From a candidate division LCP-89 bacterium (lineage in GTDB: Bacteria > Electryoneota > B3-LCP): a stretch of 26,033 nt of DNA. Both the position numbers and the translations under genes were made by a program. Numbering within the stretch: the first letter of the stretch is position 1; each line of letters starts with the position of its first letter. The notes under the pieces are model-generated. The model was not told the origin of the DNA, made no database searches, and worked only from the letters and a program-made list of their open reading frames with translations. Location: the NCBI GenBank assembly GCA_025774735.1, contig JALGZU010000028.1, forward strand, positions 1 through 26,033, written 5' to 3'. Below are positions 15,852-22,752 of this stretch, in pieces.

Positions 15852-17876
15852 ATGAATAATCGGGCTACATTTAATATCCGTACCGGCATCAGGGGAATTT
15901 TATTTCCCTCTCTGCTCATAATAGTGATGCTACATTGGAGCTGCGGCGGACGCCAGGGAAGGGATAGGCAGGAGCCATCCAGCACCAGCCACATCGACCG
16001 GACGGAACACATCGCCATCGTCCCCCTCGACGCACCGGCTTTTTCCGACCTCAGCAGGGAGGATCAAATCGCCGCCTACTACCTGTCAAAAGCGGTTTGG
16101 GCCGGCCGGGATGTCGCTTACGACCAGATTCATCCCAAGCATTTAGAGATCAGGAAATTCCTCGAAGATATCGCCCTCAATATCAGTTACGGTGCTCCCC
16201 CCTACGTTGCGGATCCATTCCGGGCATATCTGAAACTTATCTGGATTCACAACGGATTTTACGACCTGCGCTCCCTGAACCTGATTCGGCCACAGCTTGA
16301 ACAGAGGGAATTCGACCAACTAATGTACCTTGCCCTCTCCAACTCCGGGGGACAATTGGGTACGGTAACGGAGATCAACTTCAAACGGTTCTGGATCATG
16401 GAACAGCTCCTCAATCCGGCTGCGGATCCCTACATCTACGCCAGGAAGTTCAGTGACAAGATTGATCTGGTTGAAGGTTCTTTCCCGAACTTTTACCAGG
16501 ACGTTACTCCCGAGGAGGTCACTGGATTCAAGCACAGATTTCCCCAGAATTCGAAGCTTATAAAGCGTAAAGAAACCATCACAGAGTGGGTGTACCGAAC
16601 GGGTGACGCGACCTGGGCGCCCGGTCCTTATGCTTCTGAATTGGCAGAGATCATCGAGTATCTCGAAAATGCGCGCCCCTACCTGCCTCCCAGTAGAGTG
16701 CAGACCGTTGATTATCTCCTCGAACACTTCCGGACGGGAGACCCGGCAGCTTATGAAGGGGCGATTCAAGCCCGGGGGAATAGCGACGCAGCGGTCGATT
16801 TCATTTTTGGTTTCAATGACCGCCGTTTCGATCCGCTCCACTTGAAGGGATTATGGACGGGCCTCCTATTTATTGAGGATACCGAGGCTCAGCAGCGCCT
16901 CCAGAACGCGATAGCGACGATCTTGCGCAGGGTAGAGGCATTTCCACCTGTAGCCAGGTCAGAACTCGCCGCACCATATCAGGGAAACATAAAGGCGGTG
17001 CAGCTCTTGTGCGCTACCGGTTGTAATGGTCCTCTCAGTCCGGATATTTACACCGAACTGCCTGGGACTGAAGATCCAACGGGACAGCGCCTAGTTTTTA
17101 CGAACGTCCTTGAGGCGAGAGCAATCGCGCATGCAGAGGGATTGGAAGCCTTCGCAGGCGGTGATATCGACGCCGAAACCACCGCTGAACTCGGCTTCGG
17201 CGCAGCGGTGATCCGGAGCGTGCTTGATCTCGAAGACTGGGCGGCGGCGGTGATCCCGATTACTGAGAAGCTACCCCCTGCGAAAATTCTCAGGTGCGCA
17301 CTGGACGAGTTGACCATCCTGTGGCTTATGAGGGATCCGGAATTATCCAATACCACCCTGCTCCCCGCCGCAGATGCAGCGGATGAATTTTACCGGCAGT
17401 TCACGTACCGTTACCTGCAGAGTCTGGCTGCGTCAAACCCGCCTGGTGGGAAAATTCAGCACGCAGCCATTCAGGTTATCGGCACAGCCCTACTTCAGAC
17501 CGAGACTTGTTTCGTCATTGAAGACCACGGAAACGGGAAAACCTGCCGCATTCTCGATTACGCGGCGATGAGAGCGGAAATCGCCGCATTCGCCGGGCGC
17601 GTCGCCGATTTGATCAGGGAAGGCGACAAATCAGCCCAACAGAACTTCATCGCCACATACTTCAACGAAAGCAAAATACCTGATCGAGGAAAACGTGGGC
17701 GACAGCTTCATGATGATCCTGGCCTGACCGAAACAGCCTTTCAAATGCCGCTGATCGAAGTGGAGACCAACCCGATGGGCGGAATCAAGAAGGTCTATCT
17801 TGAATACCCGGACAGCTTCACCGAAGCGATGTTTTTCCTGGGAGGCAGATCGGCAGAGTCCGGGAAATCAGATTAA
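15852..17876 (+). CDS. DPP III-family (M49) lipoprotein lacking the zinc site
   Basis: 674 residues, the length of bacterial dipeptidyl-peptidase III. The N-terminus has a hydrophobic signal ending in LHWSC, a likely but atypical lipobox. Family landmarks as I recall them are clear: YYLSKAVWAGRDVAYDQ and IRKFLEDI (about 78-106), YLKLIWIHNGFY, FIFGFNDRRFDPLHLKGLW (about 317-335), VFTNVLEA, and the C-terminal YLEYPDSFTEAMF (about 651-663). M49 peptidases bind zinc through HEXXGH and EEXXXD and remove dipeptides from N-termini. Here those positions read VIRSVLDLEDW (about 453-463) and ILRCALDELT (about 479-488), so both His ligands, the catalytic Glu and the Glu ligand are absent while the frame is intact. 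It is therefore probably an enzymatically dead relative that binds peptides or partners. YbjQ follows after 26 bases. Confidence 0.8.
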   Translation: MNNRATFNIRTGIRGILFPSLLIIVMLHWSCGGRQGRDRQEPSSTSHIDRTEHIAIVPLDAPAFSDLSREDQIAAYYLSKAVWAGRDVAYDQIHPKHLEIRKFLEDIALNISYGAPPYVADPFRAYLKLIWIHNGFYDLRSLNLIRPQLEQREFDQLMYLALSNSGGQLGTVTEINFKRFWIMEQLLNPAADPYIYARKFSDKIDLVEGSFPNFYQDVTPEEVTGFKHRFPQNSKLIKRKETITEWVYRTGDATWAPGPYASELAEIIEYLENARPYLPPSRVQTVDYLLEHFRTGDPAAYEGAIQARGNSDAAVDFIFGFNDRRFDPLHLKGLWTGLLFIEDTEAQQRLQNAIATILRRVEAFPPVARSELAAPYQGNIKAVQLLCATGCNGPLSPDIYTELPGTEDPTGQRLVFTNVLEARAIAHAEGLEAFAGGDIDAETTAELGFGAAVIRSVLDLEDWAAAVIPITEKLPPAKILRCALDELTILWLMRDPELSNTTLLPAADAADEFYRQFTYRYLQSLAASNPPGGKIQHAAIQVIGTALLQTETCFVIEDHGNGKTCRILDYAAMRAEIAAFAGRVADLIREGDKSAQQNFIATYFNESKIPDRGKRGRQLHDDPGLTETAFQMPLIEVETNPMGGIKKVYLEYPDSFTEAMFFLGGRSAESGKSD

Positions 17877-17902
17877 AAGCAAAACGAGGGAGGGATTGAA
17901 TC

Positions 17903-18223
17903 ATGATTATTACGACCACACCTACAGTGGAAGGCAAAAGCGTCACCGAGTACCTGGGAATTGTCACCGGGGAAGCCATCATGGGGGCGAACCTGTTCAA
18001 AGATCTCTTCGCCAGCATCCGCGATATCGTCGGCGGGCGAGCCGCGGCCTACGAAAAGGAGTTGATCCGCGCCAAGGAGATCGCTCTGACGGAGATGCAG
18101 GACAGAGCAGCCGCCCTGGGGGCTAACGCGGTTATCGGTGTGGACCTCGATTACGAAGTGCTGGGGCAGAACAGCTCGATGCTGATGGTCTCCGCGTCGG
18201 GCACGGCTGTGAAGATCGGGTAG
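17903..18223 (+). CDS. ybjQ: YbjQ/UPF0145 family protein
   Basis: A 106-residue cytoplasmic protein of the YbjQ (UPF0145, 'heavy-metal-binding') family, which forms pentamers; its function is unsettled. Family hallmarks are [12 protein letters not shown], the [19 protein letters not shown] stretch, the central helix with AYEKEL, the [13 protein letters not shown] segment, and the terminal ASGTAVKI. A strong GAGGGAGGG box ends eight bases before ATG 17903. It lies between the M49-like gene and an EIIA-type gene, with short gaps (26 and 10 bases) that suggest one transcript from the promoter at 15815. Confidence 0.93.
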   Translation: MIITTTPTVEGKSVTEYLGIVTGEAIMGANLFKDLFASIRDIVGGRAAAYEKELIRAKEIALTEMQDRAAALGANAVIGVDLDYEVLGQNSSMLMVSASGTAVKIG

Positions 18224-18233
18224 ATAACGCGTT

Positions 18234-18689
18234 ATGGTGAAGGCAATCCGAGACCTGATTCAACCTGAAAGCGTCTTTCTGGACCTTTCAGGCGGGGATA
18301 AGTTCGATATAATCCATCAGATCATCCAAAAGATGGGTGGATTGAAACTGATCCAGGACCCGGTGCAGTTCGAGAAGGAGGTCATCCAGCGAGAGAAGGA
18401 GATCCCCACCGGCCTGCAGATGGGCACGGCTCTGCCGCACGCGCGGTCCAAGGTAGTCGATGAGATCGTCATGGCTTTCGCCAGACTGAAGAAAGCGGTG
18501 GACTTCGGTGCCGGCGATAGCGAACCGGCCCGCCTGATCTTCCTTTTCGGCGTCCCCAGCGACCAGATCAACGACTATCTTAAGCTGGCGGCGAAACTGT
18601 GCCGCCTGCTGAGGCAGAAGGGCTTCCGGGACAAGTTGCTGCAAGCCGAGGACGAGCAGGAGGTCATCGAGGTCTTGCAGAAGGTTTAA
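18234..18689 (+). CDS. PTS EIIA domain protein (fructose/nitrogen type)
   Basis: 151 residues forming one PTS EIIA type-2 domain. The phospho-accepting His69 is in TGLQMGTALPHARS, a near-canonical active-site motif. IFLFGVPSDQINDYLKLAAKLCRLL fits the later core helix region. Such proteins accept phosphate from HPr, either for sugar uptake or, as in PtsN, for regulation. No EIIB, EIIC, HPr or EI gene is in the window, so a regulatory role is at least as likely as transport. The gene begins 10 bases after ybjQ and ends before a hairpin terminator. murQ comes next, and since MurNAc is a PTS sugar in enterobacteria the neighbourhood is suggestive, although the terminator separates the two. Confidence 0.9.
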   Translation: MVKAIRDLIQPESVFLDLSGGDKFDIIHQIIQKMGGLKLIQDPVQFEKEVIQREKEIPTGLQMGTALPHARSKVVDEIVMAFARLKKAVDFGAGDSEPARLIFLFGVPSDQINDYLKLAAKLCRLLRQKGFRDKLLQAEDEQEVIEVLQKV

Positions 18690-18729
18690 ATCACCTCACC
18701 CGGTTTTAAACTCTGAATAATGCTGACAC

Positions 18730-18760
18730 ACTCCAGATTAACCGAAATAATCTGGAGTTT
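18730..18760 (+). terminator. Hairpin terminator between EIIA gene and murQ
   Basis: A perfect 11-bp stem (ACTCCAGATTA with TAATCTGGAGT) with a 7-base loop is followed by TT. It lies 41 bases after the EIIA stop and ends 20 bases before the murQ start; given that position it could also attenuate murQ. Confidence 0.7.
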
Positions 18761-18780
18761 CAGTCTCGAATGGAAATCGC

Positions 18781-19719
18781 ATGTCTCGCAGAGTTCACAA
18801 GGAAATTGAGGGGTTAACCACCGAGAGCGTCCACCCCCGGTCAGTGGACCTGGACGTCTTCAGTACCGCCCAGATTTTGGAATTCATGTCGGATGAAGAC
18901 ACCAATGTCTCCACAGCCGTCCGGAAAGTGCTCCCCAAAATAGAAAACGTGGTGAACCGGGTGGTCGCCTCCTTTCAGTCCGGCGGACGTTTAATTTACA
19001 CAGGAGCCGGCACGTCAGGCCGGCTGGGTATCGTGGATGCTTCGGAGTGCCCGCCGACGTTCGGCAGCGATCCCGGTCAGGTGATTGGCATCATCGCGGG
19101 CGGCCCCGAAGCGGTTTTTCGTTCCCGGGAAGGCGTCGAAGATAACGCTGAAGAGGGCAAGCAAGATCTGATCGATATTGACCTTAAAGAGACCGATACG
19201 GTTGTCGGGATCACGGCCTCGACGCGAACTCCTTACGTTCTCGGTGCGCTCCGCTACGCCCGATCCGTCCGCGCCGGCACGGCATTGCTGGTCTGTAATC
19301 CCTCGGATCCGGAATCGAAGTCTCCGAAACCGGCCGACGTCGTGATCTCCATCGACCTGGGCCCTGAAGTGGTCATGGGATCGACCCGGCTGAAAGCTGG
19401 CACGGCCACCAAAATGATCCTGAACATGATCACAACCACGGCGTTTATCAGCTGCGGACACGTTTACAAAGGCATGATGGTCGACCTGAAGGCCTGGTCG
19501 GAAAAGCTGGCGGCGCGTTCCAGAAGGATTTTGATGCTGGCGGCTGATCTGGATTACGAGCGAGCCGATGAGTTGCTTAAAAAGGCTGATGGACGGGTAA
19601 AAACGGCTATCGTGATGGCCTTATGCCGGGTTGAAAGAGAACAGGCCGAAAAACTGTTGGAACAGGCCGGCGGGTTCGTCAGGAAGGCAGTTTCGAAAGC
19701 GGCTACGGATGACAGGTAG
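18781..19719 (+). CDS. murQ: N-acetylmuramic acid 6-phosphate etherase
   Basis: A 312-residue cytoplasmic enzyme of cell-wall recycling that splits the lactyl ether of MurNAc-6-phosphate to give GlcNAc-6-phosphate and D-lactate. The SIS-domain sugar-phosphate site is clear: YTGAGTSGRLGIVDASECPPTF with the catalytic Glu89, then AGGPEAVFRSREGVEDN with Glu120, both at family positions. Other conserved parts are STRTPYVLGAL (the usual Gly before RTP is Thr here), ESKSPKPADVVI, and GPEVVMGSTRLKAGTATKMILNM in two adjoining stretches. Length is normal (about 300). The ribosome site before ATG 18781 is weak. No MurNAc kinase, transporter or anhydromuropeptide gene is visible in the window. Confidence 0.95.
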   Translation: MSRRVHKEIEGLTTESVHPRSVDLDVFSTAQILEFMSDEDTNVSTAVRKVLPKIENVVNRVVASFQSGGRLIYTGAGTSGRLGIVDASECPPTFGSDPGQVIGIIAGGPEAVFRSREGVEDNAEEGKQDLIDIDLKETDTVVGITASTRTPYVLGALRYARSVRAGTALLVCNPSDPESKSPKPADVVISIDLGPEVVMGSTRLKAGTATKMILNMITTTAFISCGHVYKGMMVDLKAWSEKLAARSRRILMLAADLDYERADELLKKADGRVKTAIVMALCRVEREQAEKLLEQAGGFVRKAVSKAATDDR

Positions 19720-19906
19720 AGCAGCTTGAATGGCATCCGGACACGGCGGAATCTGAGCCGGGGCGGCTTAGAGTGAATATACGGGAGATCATACGCCGGG
19801 AAAGTTGGAACGGAACCATTCCCGTTTTCGTTTAAAAATGGGCTGGTTCTTGCTGCATCCCTTTTGTGGAAGAGAGCGAAAGGCAATTTAATTGCTTAGA
19901 AACTGC
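19720..19906. other. Gene-free stretch after murQ
   Basis: No convincing coding frame. A short AACGG/CCGTT hairpin (19809-19826) followed by a T-rich run is a weak terminator candidate for murQ. Confidence 0.35.
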
Positions 19907-19933
19907 TTGCCCGACGGTAAAAAATGTTATATT
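19907..19933 (+). promoter_or_regulatory. Promoter candidate with TATATT -10 box
   Basis: TATATT (19928-19933, followed by A) matches the other promoters here. The best -35, TTGCCC (19907-19912), is only 15 bp away, so the -35 assignment is uncertain. The gene start is at 19975. Confidence 0.55.
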
Positions 19934-19974
19934 ATATGGGAAGGGTGGATTAAAACCATCAAGATTCCAACGCG

Positions 19975-20772
19975 ATGATCAGACTCTCCATTGTTTCAGC
20001 CGTTCTTTTAATATTAACTTTTTCGACGTCACTTTCCCAGGAAATCGTCGAAATCGAAATTCAGCAGCTCATTGACCAACCCACCGCCGGATCTCTGGAG
20101 AAGGGGGACCAACCCACCGCCGGATCTCTGGAGAAGGGGGAATACGGCTTTGACATTCGCCTCTTTCCGGGGGGCGGCGTCCTGGGCGGTCTGCGGGCGG
20201 GATTGTTCGACCGCTTCATGATCGGGGTCTCCTACGGCGGCCAGAACATCATCGGCCGGGGGGAACCGGACTGGAACCACTTGCCCGGTGTTTTGATCAA
20301 GTACCGGCTCTTCGAAGAAACGGATCTGCCGGCGCTGTCGATCGGTTTCGACAGTCAGGGGTACGGCTTCTGGTCGGATGAACGGAACCGCTATGAGATT
20401 AAAGCCAAGGGACTCTTCGCCGTCACCAGCAAGAATTTTTCGATGGACTGGCTGGGGACACTGGGACTCCACGGGGGTATCAACTATAATTCGTTCGAAG
20501 ATGAGGACGACCGCAGTGTGAACGCATTCTGCGGTCTCGACAAGAGTATCAACCAGCAGATTTCGATCCTGGCGGAATACAGCCTCGCTCTGGATGATAA
20601 CAGCGACGAGGCGATGGGACGGGATCGAGGGTACCTGAACACCGGACTGCGCTGGGTTTTCGCCGACCGGCTGGGCATCGAGTTTAACTTCAAGGATATC
20701 CTCGAAAACAGAGACGACTATTCCGCCGTTTCGCGGGAGCTGCGCATAACTTACGTGGAAAAATTCTTCTAA
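19975..20772 (+). CDS. Outer-membrane beta-barrel protein with N-terminal repeat
   Basis: 265 residues with a signal peptide (cleavage near residue 22, SLSQ) and alternating aromatic/polar beta strands through to the C-terminal aromatic Phe-Phe, as in outer-membrane barrels. Strand-like segments include GLRAGLFDRFMIGVSYGG, PALSIGFDSQGYGFW, ILAEYSLALD and YLNTGLRWVFADRLGIEFNF. The family is not certain; it resembles uncharacterised porin-like proteins of FCB candidate phyla. Residues about 34-55 are a tandem DQPTAGSLEKG duplication from a 33-bp direct repeat, placed between the signal peptide and the first strand, where length changes are tolerable. It heads a three-gene envelope operon: the next gene begins 16 bases after the stop. 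No Shine-Dalgarno site is visible. Confidence 0.75.
   Translation: MIRLSIVSAVLLILTFSTSLSQEIVEIEIQQLIDQPTAGSLEKGDQPTAGSLEKGEYGFDIRLFPGGGVLGGLRAGLFDRFMIGVSYGGQNIIGRGEPDWNHLPGVLIKYRLFEETDLPALSIGFDSQGYGFWSDERNRYEIKAKGLFAVTSKNFSMDWLGTLGLHGGINYNSFEDEDDRSVNAFCGLDKSINQQISILAEYSLALDDNSDEAMGRDRGYLNTGLRWVFADRLGIEFNFKDILENRDDYSAVSRELRITYVEKFF
20074..20139. repeat. Perfect 33-bp tandem duplication in the barrel gene
   Basis: Units 20074-20106 and 20107-20139 are identical and in frame, adding 11 residues. The unit contains CCACCGCCGGATCTCTGGAG followed by a G-rich end. Confidence 0.95.
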
Positions 20773-20787
20773 TAACCACGTCTGATC

Positions 20788-21342
20788 ATGAAGATTACAT
20801 CTTCACACACGCGAACCGCTGCACTGATGGCTTTGTTTCTGGTCATCCCGGGTCTGATCGGGTGCTACACAGTCCTGCATCACCCCAACGTGGCGCATGA
20901 AGAGACGGGCGCCTCCATCAATTCTGAATCGTCGGGGGTTAGTTGTACCGACTGCCATAACAACGAGTACGACCACCGCTGGATGTCCCCTCACAACTGG
21001 AGCTTCGGTTACTGGGGACAGCCGTATCCATCGTATAACTACGGTTATGGCAGCGTGTACGGTAGCTGGTACAACTACTACTACAACCCCTGGTGGGGCG
21101 GCTGGTACTACGATCCCTGGTACTACTATCCTCCCTGGGATGGGGTCTCCACACCTGGAATTCCCTCACCGGACCGGCCCAACTCGCGCCGGGGTCTGCC
21201 CACGGCTCCCGGCATGATGCCGCAGACAAACACACCTCCTCCGGCTTATACGCCTCCACCGGCACAACCGGGGGGCGGCGACCAGGGCAGTGACGACAGT
21301 GACAGCGGAGACCGCAAAGGGCGAAGAGGTAAAGGCAGTTGA
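20788..21342 (+). CDS. Lipoprotein with CxxCH motif and aromatic-rich segment
   Basis: 184 residues, no family recognised. The signal peptide ends in the lipobox LIGC, with lipidated Cys26. SCTDCHN (Cys53, Cys56, His57) is one CxxCH motif, the usual site for covalent haem c, surrounded by possible ligands His63, Met66 and His69. Residues about 70-118 are very rich in Trp, Tyr and Gly (for example YNYYYNPWWGGWYYDPWYYY). The remainder is a Pro-rich and then Asp/Ser/Lys-rich disordered tail. It may be a membrane-anchored monohaem cytochrome or a structural surface protein; CxxCH alone does not prove haem. It sits between two barrel genes and overlaps the next one by four bases (21339-21342), so it probably works with them at the envelope. 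Confidence 0.7.
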   Translation: MKITSSHTRTAALMALFLVIPGLIGCYTVLHHPNVAHEETGASINSESSGVSCTDCHNNEYDHRWMSPHNWSFGYWGQPYPSYNYGYGSVYGSWYNYYYNPWWGGWYYDPWYYYPPWDGVSTPGIPSPDRPNSRRGLPTAPGMMPQTNTPPPAYTPPPAQPGGGDQGSDDSDSGDRKGRRGKGS

Positions 21343-22634
21343 TTCTTTGGCAGAACACCCATCTCTTCAGAACCTGTGCCGGAATCGCACTAATGGGCAC
21401 GCTGTGCCTCGCTGGATTTTCCAGCCGCAGCAACGCCGCCGATTCGGAGGATCTCTACAACGAGATCATCTTTCTGCGCGGCCTTGAAATCGGCGCTGGA
21501 GGGCGGGCGCTGGCTATGGTTGGAGCCTACCGAGCAATCGCCGAAGATCTCTCCGCCCTCTACTGGAATCCCGCCGGGCTGGCCACCATACGCCGCGTCG
21601 AATTGTCGCTGGGCATTTCGCAAGCCCTGATGCAGGATGACGCCACCATCGGAGAGAATACGGTCTCCAACCAGCTTTCGCGCACGCGCCTGAACGAACT
21701 GGGATTGGTCTTTCCCTTTCCCACTTACCGGGGCAGCCTGGTCTTCGCCCTGGGCTATCACCAGGTTCACCATTTCGATTCTTTCGGCACTTTCCAGGAG
21801 GTGACGCAAGCGTACACCTTCCAGGCGGATGAGCTCGAAACGGGGCGCCTGGGGACCTGGTCGGTTGGTATGGGAATCGACATCTCTCCCATGGTTTCTC
21901 TGGGTTTGGGACTCAACCTGTGGACGGGTTATGACGACTATTCCTACGACGATCTGACGAGTTGGGACGCGCTGAACTGGAACAATTTCAACCAGTCCAT
22001 CGATCTTGACGTTTCCGGTTTCAATGCCATCACCGGCGTCTTATTTCGCCCCTCTCCCTGGTTGAGTATTGCAGCCACCCTCGAGTCACCGCTGAAATTG
22101 TCGGTGAATGAGAGCTACGCAGAGACGTTCGAAGAGAGTGTCGCAGGGGTATACACTTCGGACAGTTTTTCCGGAAGTTATGAATATAAAATTTCACGAC
22201 CCTTCCGGGGAGCTCTGGGCAGCTCGGCGACCGTCGGCCCGGTGAGATTTTCCGCCGACGCGGTCTTCAACGACTGGACTCAGATTACGTTTTCAGGGGA
22301 ACCTCCCTTCATCGATCTGGACAACGACGAAGCGAACCGTGAAGTGGCCAGGCTGTTAAGACCCACCATCGATCTACACGCTGGAGCGGAATTCTGGGTA
22401 CCGATGTCGCCGGTGAGACTGCAGGCTGGATACGCCTGGCTCCCCTCGCCTTTTAAAGGTGATGAAATTCTGACCGACAAGCATTTATTCAGCGGGGGAG
22501 TCAGCACACTGCTGGATCAATCACTGTTGGCCCAGGCCACTATCACCTGGTCCGGTTGGGAAAGGACGCTGGGGGGATGGGGGGAAGACTTACAGTTCAC
22601 CCACCTCCTGTTAACTGTCGCTTACCGCTTTTAA
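21339..22634 (+). CDS. PorV/UPF0164 (FadL-superfamily) outer-membrane barrel
   Basis: 431 residues from TTG 21339, which overlaps the previous stop (TTGA) and has an AGAGGT box about nine bases upstream; ATG 21393 is an alternative inside the signal peptide. After the signal (cleavage near residue 35) comes the family signature GAGGRALAMVGAYRAIAEDLSALYWNPAGLA, seen here in two adjoining halves, followed by repeated beta hairpins and a terminal TVAYRF, as in barrels inserted by the BAM machine. In Bacteroidetes, PorV shuttles proteins bearing the type IX sorting tail out of the secretion pore; other members carry hydrophobic solutes. Three sorting-tail proteins lie in the same window, which makes a PorV-like role attractive, but no other secretion-machine gene is visible here. 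Confidence 0.8.
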   Translation: MILWQNTHLFRTCAGIALMGTLCLAGFSSRSNAADSEDLYNEIIFLRGLEIGAGGRALAMVGAYRAIAEDLSALYWNPAGLATIRRVELSLGISQALMQDDATIGENTVSNQLSRTRLNELGLVFPFPTYRGSLVFALGYHQVHHFDSFGTFQEVTQAYTFQADELETGRLGTWSVGMGIDISPMVSLGLGLNLWTGYDDYSYDDLTSWDALNWNNFNQSIDLDVSGFNAITGVLFRPSPWLSIAATLESPLKLSVNESYAETFEESVAGVYTSDSFSGSYEYKISRPFRGALGSSATVGPVRFSADAVFNDWTQITFSGEPPFIDLDNDEANREVARLLRPTIDLHAGAEFWVPMSPVRLQAGYAWLPSPFKGDEILTDKHLFSGGVSTLLDQSLLAQATITWSGWERTLGGWGEDLQFTHLLLTVAYRF

Positions 22635-22688
22635 CTCCTACGTGACCCGCCTATTTGCCCTGAGGGAACATTTCCGGTTAAAAATAAC

Positions 22689-22717
22689 TTGCCCCGGCGA
22701 TGGTTTCTTTTTATATT
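22689..22717 (+). promoter_or_regulatory. Promoter, TTGCCC-17-TATATT
   Basis: TTGCCC (22689-22694) and TATATT (22712-22717) with a 17-bp spacer lie 36 bases before ATG 22753. It is the only promoter of this type upstream of the methyltransferase-CooC-CODH genes. Confidence 0.65.
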
Positions 22718-22752
22718 TTATGAATTAATAATCCTTACACGTAACATAGAAA

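Noticed and set aside
16320..16841. A 173-residue minus-strand frame inside the M49-like gene
   Set aside because: No motifs or start signal; the overlapping plus-strand protein matches a known family over its whole length.
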